Of a stretch of 64,000 nt of DNA, positions 24,149 to 32,500 are shown piece by piece. Numbering within the stretch: position 1 is the stretch's first letter; every line of letters starts with the position of its first letter. The notes beneath the pieces were generated by a model, which saw only the letters and a program-made list of their open reading frames with translations, was not told where the DNA came from and ran no database searches. A program made the translations under genes and the position numbers. This DNA comes from JAAXHF01 sp963665955 (lineage in GTDB: Bacteria; Desulfobacterota; Binatia; Bin18): contig OZ246887.1 in NCBI GenBank assembly GCA_965231765.1, positions 3,038,001 to 3,102,000 of the forward strand, given 5' to 3'.

Positions 24149-25645
24149 TTACTTGGCCGCCAGCGAAGCAAAGCGGCTATTCCCATTGGGCCGTTTGAGC
24201 AACAGCAGGAGAGGTTTGCCTTCTTTTGATTTATCTACTTCCTTCTTGATGTCAGCAGACGAACCGACGGGATTCTGGTTGACTTCGAGGATGACATCCC
24301 CAGCTTGGACCCTGGCCGCTGCCGCTGGGCTGCCTGGTTGTACGCCGGACACCAGCACGCCTTCTCCGTCTTTGAGACCGGCTTGCATGCGCTCTTCGGG
24401 CCGCAGGTCGCGCAGGGCCAAGCCCCACTCGCCTTTGTCAACAGGTGTGCTCTTTGCTTGATGCTCTTCTTCCATCTTGCCAATAGAGACTTGGATCGTT
24501 TCGTTCTTACCCTTACGGCTCACCTCAACTGGCACCGTGCTCCCGACTTTTGTCGCAGCCACCAGAGTTGGTAAATCAGACGACTCTTTCACCGGTTTGC
24601 CGTCATAGGCCATGATGACATCACCGCGTTTGATGCCGGATTTCTGCGCTGGTCCATTATCGACCAGGTCTGCAACCAAGGCACCGTGGGCATCGGCAAT
24701 ACCGAGCGAGGCGGCCAGATCTTTGGTGACGTTCTGAATCGAGACACCCAGCCAGCCACGGGTCACATAACCATGCTCTTCCAGTTCAGGGATCAATACT
24801 TTGGCTTGATTGATTGGGGTGGCAAAGCCAATGCCGATATTGCCGCCGCTGCGGCTGAAGATGGCGGTATTGATGCCAATGACTTCGCCGCGCTGGTTAA
24901 ATAACGGGCCGCCAGAGTTACCAGGGTTAATCGATGCATCAGTTTGGATGAAGTTATCGTACGGCCCAGCCCCAATCGTCCGGCCTTTGGCGCTCACGAT
25001 ACCAGCTGTGACCGTATTGCTCAGACCAAACGGATTCCCAATCGCCATGACCCAGTCGCCAACCCGTAAGGCACTCGAATCACCCATCCGAGCGGCTGGG
25101 AGGTCACCTTGAGGCTCGATCTTCAGCACCGCAAGATCCGTTTTGGGATCGCGTCCGACCAGCTCAGCAGTGTATTCTGTCTCGTCTGTCATGACGACCG
25201 TAATCTCTTTGGCGTTCTCAACCACATGGTTATTGGTCAAGATCAGGCCGTCTTTGCGAACGATAAAGCCCGAGCCCGAGCCGCGTTTGGGACCAGGGGC
25301 AGGTTGCTGAGGAAAGGGAAAAGGTGGGCGGAATTGTGGCCCCGGACCACCAAATGGTGACGGCGGCGCACTGAACGGAGATCTACCTGGGCCAGGCTCA
25401 AAGTCAGCCCTGTGCATGGCCACGACTTTAATATGAACAACCGCAGGAGAAACTTGCGGGGCCAGCGTGGAAAAAGAGGGCAGCTGATGCCCCGAAGGAG
25501 TGCCGACAACAGGCGCCGGGTTGTTCACTGGTAAAGTGGGCTCAGCTTGCACCGCATCGACTTGCGTCATCCGACCAAGAGTAAAACCGCCTAAAGCCAA
25601 GGATGCGGCCATCGTCCCAACAATAGCTTTGTTTGTCTTCTTCAT
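24149..25645 (-). CDS. HtrA/Do-family periplasmic serine protease
   Basis: A 498-residue DegP/DegQ-type protease. It opens with MKKTNKAIVGTMAASLALGG, a signal peptide; the catalytic triad is in LTNNHVVENA (His), KTDLAVLKI (Asp) and NPGNSGGPLF (Ser). Two PDZ domains follow (RGWLGVSIQNV about 285-370 and EWGLALRDLRP about 400-490). A long proline- and glycine-rich linker of about 50 residues separates the signal from the protease domain. The start at 25645 follows AGGAGGAGC. It should act in envelope proteostasis. The 355-base upstream gap to the next gene is AT-rich and probably carries its promoter. Confidence 0.93.
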   Translation of the reverse strand: MKKTNKAIVGTMAASLALGGFTLGRMTQVDAVQAEPTLPVNNPAPVVGTPSGHQLPSFSTLAPQVSPAVVHIKVVAMHRADFEPGPGRSPFSAPPSPFGGPGPQFRPPFPFPQQPAPGPKRGSGSGFIVRKDGLILTNNHVVENAKEITVVMTDETEYTAELVGRDPKTDLAVLKIEPQGDLPAARMGDSSALRVGDWVMAIGNPFGLSNTVTAGIVSAKGRTIGAGPYDNFIQTDASINPGNSGGPLFNQRGEVIGINTAIFSRSGGNIGIGFATPINQAKVLIPELEEHGYVTRGWLGVSIQNVTKDLAASLGIADAHGALVADLVDNGPAQKSGIKRGDVIMAYDGKPVKESSDLPTLVAATKVGSTVPVEVSRKGKNETIQVSIGKMEEEHQAKSTPVDKGEWGLALRDLRPEERMQAGLKDGEGVLVSGVQPGSPAAAARVQAGDVILEVNQNPVGSSADIKKEVDKSKEGKPLLLLLKRPNGNSRFASLAAK

Positions 25646-26000
25646 AACGCTCCTCCTCGTGGATAGTGTCTGCATGTTCTGACGGAGAACATACAACATG
25701 AATATGAGAGCAAGATGAGAAGCAGATTAGAAAATTTTAATGTGGAGCGGATTGACTGTTCGAGGACTTGTAAGTGCCTGTGAGTGCTAGAGAAATGAAT
25801 CTTTTCGATTGTGCTCTTATATACTGAATTTCTCTCTTTTGGGCGGGGTAATTTTCGAATTTTGCCCTGGCCTTTCATTGAGCCCTAATCTTGCCTTCTC
25901 AGTCGAGAAGGGATAAGCACGGTCCTTAACGTATGGGGGCGGGCCTCTATGCGCTTATTTTCAAAGAGTTAAAACAGGAAAGACAAAAAGGGGGATTTCT
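25646..26000. promoter_or_regulatory. Divergent promoter region of htrA and the PQQ dehydrogenase gene
   Basis: A 355-base AT-rich gap between two genes reading away from each other. The side toward 26001 ends in AAAAAGGGGG, the ribosome site of the dehydrogenase. No exact promoter is certain; I see no repeat, RNA gene or short coding frame that would explain it. Confidence 0.4.
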
Positions 26001-27911
26001 ATGTTTGTCGCACACATGATTCACACGACAGGACGCAAGACAACAGTCTTGTTCACAGGGGCGATACTTTTTGCCCTGTTTGGCATGTTCGTCACTCAGG
26101 CCCAGGCAATGGGACCAGACGCAAAGCCGGATGGAGAGAAACTCTACAAAGAACACTGCGCCCACTGTCACGAAGGCCAAGTGACGCGCGCCCCGCACCT
26201 CAAAGTTCTTGCGAAGTTGCCGGCGAGTCTGGTGTTGCATTCACTCCAAGTCGGCAAAATGCGCATGCAAGGCTGGGTGCGGACGCATGCCGAGCGGCGG
26301 GCCATGTCCGAGTGGATTACGGGTAAAGAGATCATAGAAAAGGATGACACGGTTGCCGGGTTTTGTGCCGACGCACCGGGCTCGTTTTCGCTGGTAGCCG
26401 ATGCACCCAAATGGAATGGCTGGGGCGTTGATAACTTCAACAGCCGCTTCCAGTCGACCGAACATGCCGGCATAACCGCCGATCAGGTGCCGCAGCTGAA
26501 AGAAAGATGGGTGTTTGGCTTACCGATGGACTTTCGGGTCTCTCAGCCAACCGTCGCTGGTGGTCGGGTCTTCATCGGCGCGATGAACGGCCGCCTGTAT
26601 TCCATTAACGCCAAAACCGGCTGTTTGCACTGGTCGATCAAAACGACCGGCGGCATACGCTCGACCCCGGTGGTCGATACGTGGCCCGGTTCGGACGCGC
26701 CCACCGCGGTCGTCTACACCAGTGACACCGAGGCCAACGTATATGCGCTGGATGCTCAAACCGGCAAACAGATCTGGAAAGTGAAAGTTGATGACCATCC
26801 CTTGGCCACGATCACAGGCACCCCAAAAACCCATGACAACCGGTTGTACGTGAGCACCACAGCCCTGGAAGAACTGGCCGGTGGAGAGCCAACCTACGAA
26901 TGCTGTACCTTTCGGGGCAAAGTGATGGCCTTGGATCGTTTTAATGGCAAGGAAATTTGGCGCTCCTATATGATTCCGGACGAACCAAAACCAACCCGCA
27001 AGAATAATATTGGCACCCAGCTGTGGGGACCGTCCGGAGCTTCAGTGTGGTCATCGCCGACGCTCGATCCAGAAAAAAACAGACTGTATGTGACAACTGG
27101 TGATAACTACTCCGGCCCGCCCTCACTCACGAGTGATTCTATGGTCGGCCTAGAATTGTCAACGGGTAAGATCGTCTGGACGACGCAGTTCACGCCCAAC
27201 GATGCGTGGAATGTCGCCTGCGAGCAGGAGGAAGATACCAACTGTCCGGAAGCCCGGGGGCCAGATCTGGATTTTGCCTCGTCATCCATTCTGCGGATCT
27301 TGCCGAACGGGAAACGGGTCCTGATTGCCGGCCAAAAGTCCGGCATGCTGCACGCGGTTGATCCGGATAAGGGGGAAGTCCTGTGGCAGCAACGCGTCGG
27401 CAAGGGTGGCCTGATTGGTGGGATTCAATGGGGCTCAGCAGCAGATGCCAAACAGGTCTATGTCGCTCTGTCTGATATTGGAGTCACAACTGTTGCGGAT
27501 GGCGATAAAGGCTTTGAGACCGTGCTGAACAATACGGATGGGGGGGGCATGTTTGCTTTCGACATTGCAAGTGGCAAGCGCAACTGGCACGTCCCGCCGC
27601 CTGGCTGTGGCGACCGCCAGCAGTGCAGCCCGGCCCAGTCGGCAGCCGTGTCTGCTATTCCTGGGGCGGTATTCTCGGGCTCGGTGGACGGACACCTGCG
27701 GGCCTACACAACGGACACTGGGAAGGTGGTCTGGGACTATAACGCGGTCCAAGAATACGAGAGCATGAACGGAGTCGTGACGCGCGGCGGCTCGTTTGAT
27801 GGTCCCGGCCCGACGATTGTCGATGGCATGCTGTACGTACATTCCGGCTACAGCTTTAGCGGCGGCACGGGCGGCAATGCGCTCATCGCCTTCTCGGTGG
27901 ATGGCAAGTAG
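26001..27911 (+). CDS. Quinohemoprotein (heme c + PQQ beta-propeller) dehydrogenase
   Basis: A 636-residue exported enzyme. A signal peptide (LFTGAILFALFGMFVTQAQA) is followed by an N-terminal cytochrome c domain with the heme motif CAHCH (C53, C56, H57) and by an eight-bladed PQQ-binding propeller with repeats such as AKTGCLHWSIKT and AQTGKQIWKVKV. The vicinal cysteines in YECCTFRG are typical of PQQ enzymes. The heme-first order and sequence resemble polyvinyl-alcohol dehydrogenase-like proteins, but the substrate is not determinable. It would pass electrons to a periplasmic cytochrome. The stop codon ends exactly where a decayed peptidase sequence begins. Confidence 0.85.
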   Translation: MFVAHMIHTTGRKTTVLFTGAILFALFGMFVTQAQAMGPDAKPDGEKLYKEHCAHCHEGQVTRAPHLKVLAKLPASLVLHSLQVGKMRMQGWVRTHAERRAMSEWITGKEIIEKDDTVAGFCADAPGSFSLVADAPKWNGWGVDNFNSRFQSTEHAGITADQVPQLKERWVFGLPMDFRVSQPTVAGGRVFIGAMNGRLYSINAKTGCLHWSIKTTGGIRSTPVVDTWPGSDAPTAVVYTSDTEANVYALDAQTGKQIWKVKVDDHPLATITGTPKTHDNRLYVSTTALEELAGGEPTYECCTFRGKVMALDRFNGKEIWRSYMIPDEPKPTRKNNIGTQLWGPSGASVWSSPTLDPEKNRLYVTTGDNYSGPPSLTSDSMVGLELSTGKIVWTTQFTPNDAWNVACEQEEDTNCPEARGPDLDFASSSILRILPNGKRVLIAGQKSGMLHAVDPDKGEVLWQQRVGKGGLIGGIQWGSAADAKQVYVALSDIGVTTVADGDKGFETVLNNTDGGGMFAFDIASGKRNWHVPPPGCGDRQQCSPAQSAAVSAIPGAVFSGSVDGHLRAYTTDTGKVVWDYNAVQEYESMNGVVTRGGSFDGPGPTIVDGMLYVHSGYSFSGGTGGNALIAFSVDGK

Positions 27912-27913
27912 CC

Positions 27914-28225
27914 TGCCTTGAAGCGCTGGCGCGGGACACGCACAAGTGCGAGTCCCGTTACACGGACACTCTTGTCGGGCCGTACCCGGAGCGGCAGGAG
28001 GCGTATGCCGCGCGCTCACCGATTCATTTGACACAGCAGCTCTCGTATCCGTTGATTATCTTCCAAGGCTTGGAAGACAGGAGCGTACCGCGAGAGCCAA
28101 GGGGCTGCCGGTCGCCTGCGTGCCATTTGCGGGCGACCAGCATGGCTTTCGCAAAGCCGAGAATATCAAATGCGCTGTGGGTGGCAAATTGTATCGTGAG
28201 GCTCGAATTTTCGGGGTCCCTCTAG
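27914..28225 (+). pseudogene. C-terminal remnant of an S9 prolyl oligopeptidase
   Basis: In frame from 27917 the translation reads LEALARDTHKCESRY, LVGPYPERQEAYAARS and YPLIIFQGLEDRSVP, which matches the end of S9 prolyl oligopeptidases with the triad aspartate (GLEDxxVPP). Then the frame shifts and about a dozen residues are missing, after which RAKGLPVACVPFAGDQHGFR and KAENIKCAVGGKLYREAR continue the same family, including the triad histidine (EQHGF). The body of the gene is absent. So the 3' end of an oligopeptidase was stitched against the stop codon of the PQQ gene and has decayed. Confidence 0.75.
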
Positions 28226-28267
28226 GGGCGCAGGGCGCATCCTACAAGCTTTTTCTTCAGGTCTGTG

Positions 28268-28951
28268 ATGCGTCGCCGGACATTTGCCATTCGCTTTATC
28301 GTTGTCTTCCTCTCAAGCCTTGGACTCACTACCTCTGCCACTGTGACTTCGGCGACCGCAGCCGACCTCGAACGCTACGTCCACAGGCTGATCAATGCGC
28401 ATCGGACTGCGCAAGGACTCAAGCCTTTAGCCTTCAGCCCGGAAATTTCTGCTATTGCCCGCCGCCATAGCCGGGATATGGCAAGCGGGCGGGTGGGGTT
28501 TGGCCACGGAGGAATTGAAAGTCGCCGACAAGAGGTCGCCGGATTCATTACGCGAGCTAGGGTTGCCGAGAATGTTGCGAGGAATAAAGGAGGTTCTTCG
28601 CGTGCAGGGGAGAGGGCTGTTGTTGGTTGGTTACAAAGTCCCGGCCACCGACGCAATATCGAAGGCTCCTATGACCTCACTGGGATTGGCATTGCCCAAA
28701 GAGCGGCCGGTACGTACTTCTTTACTCAACTCTTTGTGAGGACGCCGTCTTATCGTCCGGGAACCTATGGAAACGATACACCGCGTTCTGTTCCTGCATC
28801 GCGTGACAGAAAGAGTGAGCCACAGGTCGGGGGAACCCGGCAGCCGTACAGCTATAAGAGTCCACAAAGAAAACAGCGCCACGAAAAAGACCCCCGTAAG
28901 CGCCCAGGACGAAAAAGAACTGCCGATGGATGGGTACAGAAGCTGGAGTGA
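28268..28951 (+). CDS. CAP (SCP-like) extracellular domain protein
   Basis: A 227-residue secreted protein. A signal peptide (RRTFAIRFIVVFLSSLGL to ATAA) precedes a CAP domain of about 130 residues with its hallmark residues: HSRDMASGRVGFGHGG, ARVAENVARN and GWLQSPGHRRNI supply the two histidines and the glutamate of the conserved cavity. The final 60 residues are basic and low-complexity (RKQRHEKDPRKRPGRKRTAD), unusual for the family. Function of bacterial CAP proteins is mostly unknown. The start is an ATG at 28268 just after a GTG; no clear ribosome site. Confidence 0.82.
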   Translation: MRRRTFAIRFIVVFLSSLGLTTSATVTSATAADLERYVHRLINAHRTAQGLKPLAFSPEISAIARRHSRDMASGRVGFGHGGIESRRQEVAGFITRARVAENVARNKGGSSRAGERAVVGWLQSPGHRRNIEGSYDLTGIGIAQRAAGTYFFTQLFVRTPSYRPGTYGNDTPRSVPASRDRKSEPQVGGTRQPYSYKSPQRKQRHEKDPRKRPGRKRTADGWVQKLE

Positions 28952-29087
28952 ACTCTGGAGGGGCGAATCTTGTATTAAGGATTTGATACAAAAAAGGGCA
29001 TACGCACAGGGATTGCTTTCTCGGTGAGCGCCGCCGACCGTGCCCGTCTGGAAGCGGTCGTTAAAGTAAAGAGAAACGGAGACGTAT

Positions 29088-29489
29088 ATGAGCACAGAAA
29101 ATGAACAAAAGGTGTCTGATTTTTGTTTTTCTTGGTTGAAGGGTGACCTGGCTGCAAGTGCTCAATACTTGTCGGAAGACGTGGTGTACCACAATATTCC
29201 ATGGGAGCCAGTCACAGGTCCTGCCGGGTTCATAGGAGTATTCAAACAGTTTGTCCGTGAGGATGTGAATATGTTGCAGAAGATGGAGATCTTCCATTCC
29301 ACGTCATCTGGCAACATCGTCATGAATGAGCGTCTTGAGCACTGGGTCCTGGGGGATGTAAAAATGCAACTCCCGGTCGTCGGGATGTTCGAGATCAATG
29401 CCGACGGAAAAATCTGTCGCTGGCACGATTACTTTGACGCAAAGACTGCTGCGCCTTTGCTGGAAGCGATTAGTAAATTAGACAGCTGA
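29088..29489 (+). CDS. Limonene-epoxide-hydrolase/SnoaL-like protein
   Basis: A 133-residue NTF2-fold protein resembling limonene-1,2-epoxide hydrolase. The catalytic triad of that enzyme is Asp-Arg-Asp; here NERLEHW carries R82 but E84 in place of the first Asp, and RWHDYFD carries D114. The change is conservative and may keep hydrolase activity, or mark a related isomerase-like role. The start follows GGAGACG. It stands alone between the CAP gene and the leftward 481-residue gene. Confidence 0.78.
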   Translation: MSTENEQKVSDFCFSWLKGDLAASAQYLSEDVVYHNIPWEPVTGPAGFIGVFKQFVREDVNMLQKMEIFHSTSSGNIVMNERLEHWVLGDVKMQLPVVGMFEINADGKICRWHDYFDAKTAAPLLEAISKLDS

Positions 29490-29563
29490 TTTTAGATGGG
29501 GATGTTTATCATTCTATCCTGTGCGGACTGCGTCGCAGTCCGTCATCGGTCTGCAGCAACGAG

Positions 29564-31009
29564 TCAGCTGGCTTTGGTACTGGTGTGAAGAATTTTACTT
29601 TCGGGCTCTTTGGGAGGCAGAGGAAAAGAGACTCTTCCAGTAGTACATAACAGTTTCTCTCGACAGCTTTTCGCATATACCTCGTCAGGCTGATCAGCTA
29701 GATACTGGGCGGGAGCAAACAAGTCCGGTGTAAACACAAGCGCGGTTGATGACGCATCAGCAGCGCTATTGCACTTAGCAGTAAATGGCTCCCCTCTTTC
29801 CGTTAATGGCCGCAGTCGGAATGCGTTCCCAAACAGAACTGGCTTCGCGAGCGAGGTCACTTCAGCTCTCCGCAGATCCTCATGGACATTCATTGCAAGT
29901 TGCCGTAGCTTTTCCACGTTAATAGCTTTACCGTCCTTTCCTTCAGCCTCTCCAATTAAGCGACCTTCCTCACACTCGAATACGACGTCAAACTCGGATT
30001 CCCCATCCAGAAATGGCTCTGCTTTAAATCCAAGGATTCGGAGCGCTTCTATTATCGCGTTCTCGAGGGGTCTACCCTTTTCAAAAAGCAGACCTCGGAG
30101 TCTGCGAGTAGCCCTCAGTTCGTCAAGAACGGCTTCCATCTTCCCCTGTGCTTCCTGAACCTCTTTTTCCGCCTTGAGCAGTTGGATACGCAAATTCCGT
30201 TCAGAGCCTAAGACAAATTCAGCATGCGAAGCCCATTCAGGTTCCGGAGTAATCTCACTCGAAGTTCGAAGCGCTTTATCCAGTGAGACAATCGTTTTGA
30301 CCATCCTCGTTGCGAATTGCTCTGCTGTTTTGGTCCAGACATCCTTATCCTCATCCTCTTCGATTTTGGTAAAATCTTCGGGATAGAAGTCGATATCAGG
30401 AAGCAACACCAATGTGCCCGGGGAGCCTTTGCTTCGATAGATTGCACCAACTGGCTTCTCACCGGACCGCGTTACAATGCTAGCTGGAATACTTTCTCCT
30501 TCGAGAATCACTTTAAAACTCGAAATACTCTGAAATTCATCCCAGTAAGTCGCAATATTTTCTGCACCACGATGCGATAGCTTCATGGAGTTGCCTGAAG
30601 CGACTACGGGTTTCATAGAAACTGGGATCGATTGATAGTTGTTATAGGAAACTACAAGGCGAGTGGTTTTTTGATTCCGTCCCGTGCCTGAGTAAGACCG
30701 CTCGCCAGTATCAATGTAGACTTCCTCAAGTGCTGAAAGAAAAACCAGGACCGTCTTGCCTGCTTCTGTCGCCTGCCTGATCTCCCGACGCCAATGCTCA
30801 CAACATTCTTTTAACTGGAACGACGAGTCATCACTCAAAAAGGGCCTCCCCTGATAACTCGCACCGTGCAGGGAAAAGACACCTCTAATTTCCGGCCGAA
30901 ATAACACTATGTCCCAATCTAAGAGAGACATAGTGGACTGAAAGCTGGCATATTCACAGGTGCTTGAGGCGAGTTCAAATCCAACTGTTAATATTTTTCG
31001 ATTGGGCAT
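29564..31009 (-). CDS. Unrecognised 481-residue protein with putative PD-(D/E)xK domain
   Basis: I do not recognise this family. Three parts can be seen. Residues about 1-240 form a mixed alpha/beta region with LLDWDIVLFRPE and GRPFLSDDSSFQLKECC. Residues about 265-310 form a coiled-coil-like stretch (RIQLLKAEKEVQEAQGKMEA). Residues about 315-400 have the shape of a restriction-endonuclease-like fold: LENAIIEALRILGFKAEPF, then EFDVVFECEEGRLIGEAEGK with D341 and E356-x-K358 spaced like a PD-(D/E)xK site. The gene stands next to toxin-antitoxin relics and a type I restriction operon, which suggests a defence role, but that is inference. No partner gene overlaps it. Confidence 0.6.
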   Translation of the reverse strand: MPNRKILTVGFELASSTCEYASFQSTMSLLDWDIVLFRPEIRGVFSLHGASYQGRPFLSDDSSFQLKECCEHWRREIRQATEAGKTVLVFLSALEEVYIDTGERSYSGTGRNQKTTRLVVSYNNYQSIPVSMKPVVASGNSMKLSHRGAENIATYWDEFQSISSFKVILEGESIPASIVTRSGEKPVGAIYRSKGSPGTLVLLPDIDFYPEDFTKIEEDEDKDVWTKTAEQFATRMVKTIVSLDKALRTSSEITPEPEWASHAEFVLGSERNLRIQLLKAEKEVQEAQGKMEAVLDELRATRRLRGLLFEKGRPLENAIIEALRILGFKAEPFLDGESEFDVVFECEEGRLIGEAEGKDGKAINVEKLRQLAMNVHEDLRRAEVTSLAKPVLFGNAFRLRPLTERGEPFTAKCNSAADASSTALVFTPDLFAPAQYLADQPDEVYAKSCREKLLCTTGRVSFPLPPKEPESKILHTSTKAS

Positions 31010-31085
31010 TTTTAGTGACTCAGCGGTTCCTGAATAATTGGGGACACCTTAGGACGGCTCATCGCAGATGGAAAACGCTGCTGGA

Positions 31086-31195
31086 GCTATACTGCGCGCG
31101 GCTTAAGATGATACTTTTACCTGCATCAAACACCTTAAAAAAACAACGTTTTTAGGGCTCTCTGAAATGTCATTTCATCCCGCGCGCAGTGTAGC
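31086..31195. repeat. 110-bp element with 16-bp inverted ends
   Basis: GCTATACTGCGCGCGG at 31086-31101 and CCGCGCGCAGTGTAGC at 31180-31195 are inverted copies differing at one position. Between them lie 78 bases including a small CTTAAAAA/TTTTTAGG hairpin. It sits between the start of the 481-residue gene and the end of an orphan antitoxin gene whose toxin partner should be there. It could be a MITE-like insertion, a terminator for converging transcripts or part of a phage/element end. No transposase is nearby and I saw no second copy. Confidence 0.6.
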
Positions 31196-31240
31196 AATAT
31201 ACCATCTAAAGAGATTTTTAGTATATAGTCGAACGGATCT

Positions 31241-31474
31241 TTATTCCATGTACTCCTCGAAGTCCTCCAACGGAGCATCAAAGTCCGGGGCCATCCAGTG
31301 GTTTGTGTCCGTGGCGAAACCCGGCTGACACGGCCAACTGGTCCGAGGCGGCTTAGTTATAACTGCGACAGACTCTCCTTGTGAGGTCAACACAAGCTCT
31401 TCCCCAGGAACCATCCCATCTATCAGTTCTTGCAAATAGTCTTTTGCCGCGACGAACGGTAAAGTGCGCGGCAT
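31241..31474 (-). CDS. Phd/YefM-type antitoxin, orphan
   Basis: A 77-residue protein starting MPRTLPFVAAKDYLQELIDG, continuing ELVLTSQGESVAVITKPP and ending PDFDAPLEDFEEYME. The N-terminal fold and acidic tail match prevent-host-death type antitoxins of type II systems. A ribosome site AAGGA sits close to the ATG. Toxin genes normally start within a few bases of the antitoxin stop; here the sequence beyond the stop is AT-rich and the inverted-repeat element begins 46 bases away, so the toxin appears lost. The protein may persist as a decoy or a regulator. Confidence 0.7.
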   Translation of the reverse strand: MPRTLPFVAAKDYLQELIDGMVPGEELVLTSQGESVAVITKPPRTSWPCQPGFATDTNHWMAPDFDAPLEDFEEYME

Positions 31475-31537
31475 TCCTTATTCCCCTTTTTTGGATTAAC
31501 GTATCTCTTACTGTGTTGAGACTAAAGGAACGCCTTG

Positions 31538-31768
31538 ATGTCCGTCACCCTGACTATTGAAGAGGCCCAGGCGAAGCTGCTGGAGCTCATTGCCAAGCTC
31601 AGTCCGAGAGAAGAAGTAGTCATTACTTAGAACGACCATCCGGTGGCCGAACTATGCCTGATGGCGAAAGAGGGACCTCGGCCACAATTTGGAAGTTGCA
31701 AAGGAATGCTGACGATTGTAGCCGAGGATGATGAGCATCTAGAGGATTTCAAAGAGTACATGCCATGA
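31538..31768 (+). pseudogene. Phd-type antitoxin with internal amber stop
   Basis: From ATG at 31538 the frame reads MSVTLTIEEAQAKLLELIAK then PREEVVIT, hits TAG at 31628-31630, and continues NDHPVAELCLMAKEG through to EDDEHLEDFKEYMP and TGA at 31766-31768. The two halves make one typical antitoxin of the same family as the gene on the opposite strand at 31241-31474. The stop lies where KNDxPVA is expected (AAG to TAG would do it). The toxin start overlaps its end by four bases. Confidence 0.7.
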
Positions 31769-31845
31769 GGGTACTGCTCGACTCGCATACATCTCTCTGG
31801 TTCGTGCTAGGCGATTCCCGGCTAAACGCTTATGCACTGGAATAG
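31765..31845 (+). pseudogene. Truncated PIN-domain toxin start
   Basis: ATG at 31765 overlaps the antitoxin TGA (ATGA-type coupling). The 26 residues MRVLLDSHTSLWFVLGDSRL and AYALE match the first strand and helix of VapC/PIN toxins, with the first acidic ligand Asp in LLDSH. TAG at 31843-31845 ends it, and the sequence beyond belongs to other fragments. The rest of the nuclease is gone. Confidence 0.7.
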
Positions 31846-31893
31846 CTCCTCATAGGCTTCTCCCCGAATCATAGGAATGAAGACAGACGAGTC
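31822..31893 (-). pseudogene. Possible second PIN-domain fragment
   Basis: On the minus strand a stretch reads LLSDSSVFIPMIRGEAYEEL before a TAG at 31822-31824. It looks like the start of a PIN-domain toxin (xxLDSSVxIPxxRG), lying between the hydantoinase fragment and the broken toxin on the plus strand. It is short, so the assignment is tentative. Confidence 0.3.
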
Positions 31894-32128
31894 GGACAGT
31901 AAAGGGCGATCGTCGCCCCACGTCTTTGCAGAATCGCGTTGGTGGCAATCGTCGTGCCGTGAATAAGACGGTCTAAATCGGGAATGCTGTCTGCCAGACC
32001 GTCGAGGACGCCCTACACCAATCGTCAGGCGTTGTCGGCACCTTACGCCAAGAGAATTCTCCTGTCGTATTGTCCAGATATACAAAATCCGTGAACGTCC
32101 CACCGACGTTGATCCCTACGTTAAACAT
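31894..32128 (-). pseudogene. N-terminal fragment of hydantoinase/oxoprolinase A (HyuA-like)
   Basis: From ATG at 32128 the frame reads MFNVGINVGGTFTDFVYLD and FSWRKVPTTPDD, the ATP-binding start of the HyuA family, then shifts frame: LDGLADSIPDLDRLIHGTT and ATNAILQRRGATIAL follow one frame over, with an extra stop between. About 80 of some 700 residues remain. The gene was cut by rearrangement and has decayed by frameshift. Confidence 0.75.
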
Positions 32129-32285
32129 TATGTCGAGCCTCGTTTCTAATAGCTTCGTGCTCAGTAGTGAAGGTTCGCAGGGATAGACAGGCCCTGTAGC
32201 TTTGCCAATTGGAGGCTCGGCAACGGATTGAGCAATGAAAAAGAGACACGAAACATAAAAAACGTTACTCTCAAACAAGAAATAT

Positions 32286-32306
32286 TATGTTTTTATGCGA
32301 AACATA
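32286..32306. promoter_or_regulatory. Inverted repeat TATGTTT/AAACATA upstream of hsdR
   Basis: TATGTTT at 32286-32292 and AAACATA at 32300-32306 are perfect 7-bp arms with a 7-base spacer, about 195 bases before the hsdR start. A related GAAACAT half-site occurs at 32250-32256. This may be an operator controlling restriction gene expression, but no regulator gene is recognised. The region 32129-32500 otherwise holds no gene I can support. Confidence 0.3.
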
Positions 32307-32500
32307 GAACAGAGGAGAACTGATTTCTCCCATTGCTAGTCCGCTTATCGGGCTTCAAGCATTCTGGTAGGAAAGAGGCAGGAAACAGGCTTTCTGGGAT
32401 AGTCTGAGGACGAACCCCAGAGGAATGCGCCGCAGAGAGACACAACGATCACATACTGGCATGCTCATTGCCCTTGTGTGTAGATATGGAATCGTCCGGT

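Noticed and set aside
27435..28034. Leftward 199-residue frame over the end of the PQQ gene
   Set aside because: Antisense to conserved PQQ propeller blades; composition is low-quality Arg/Ala.
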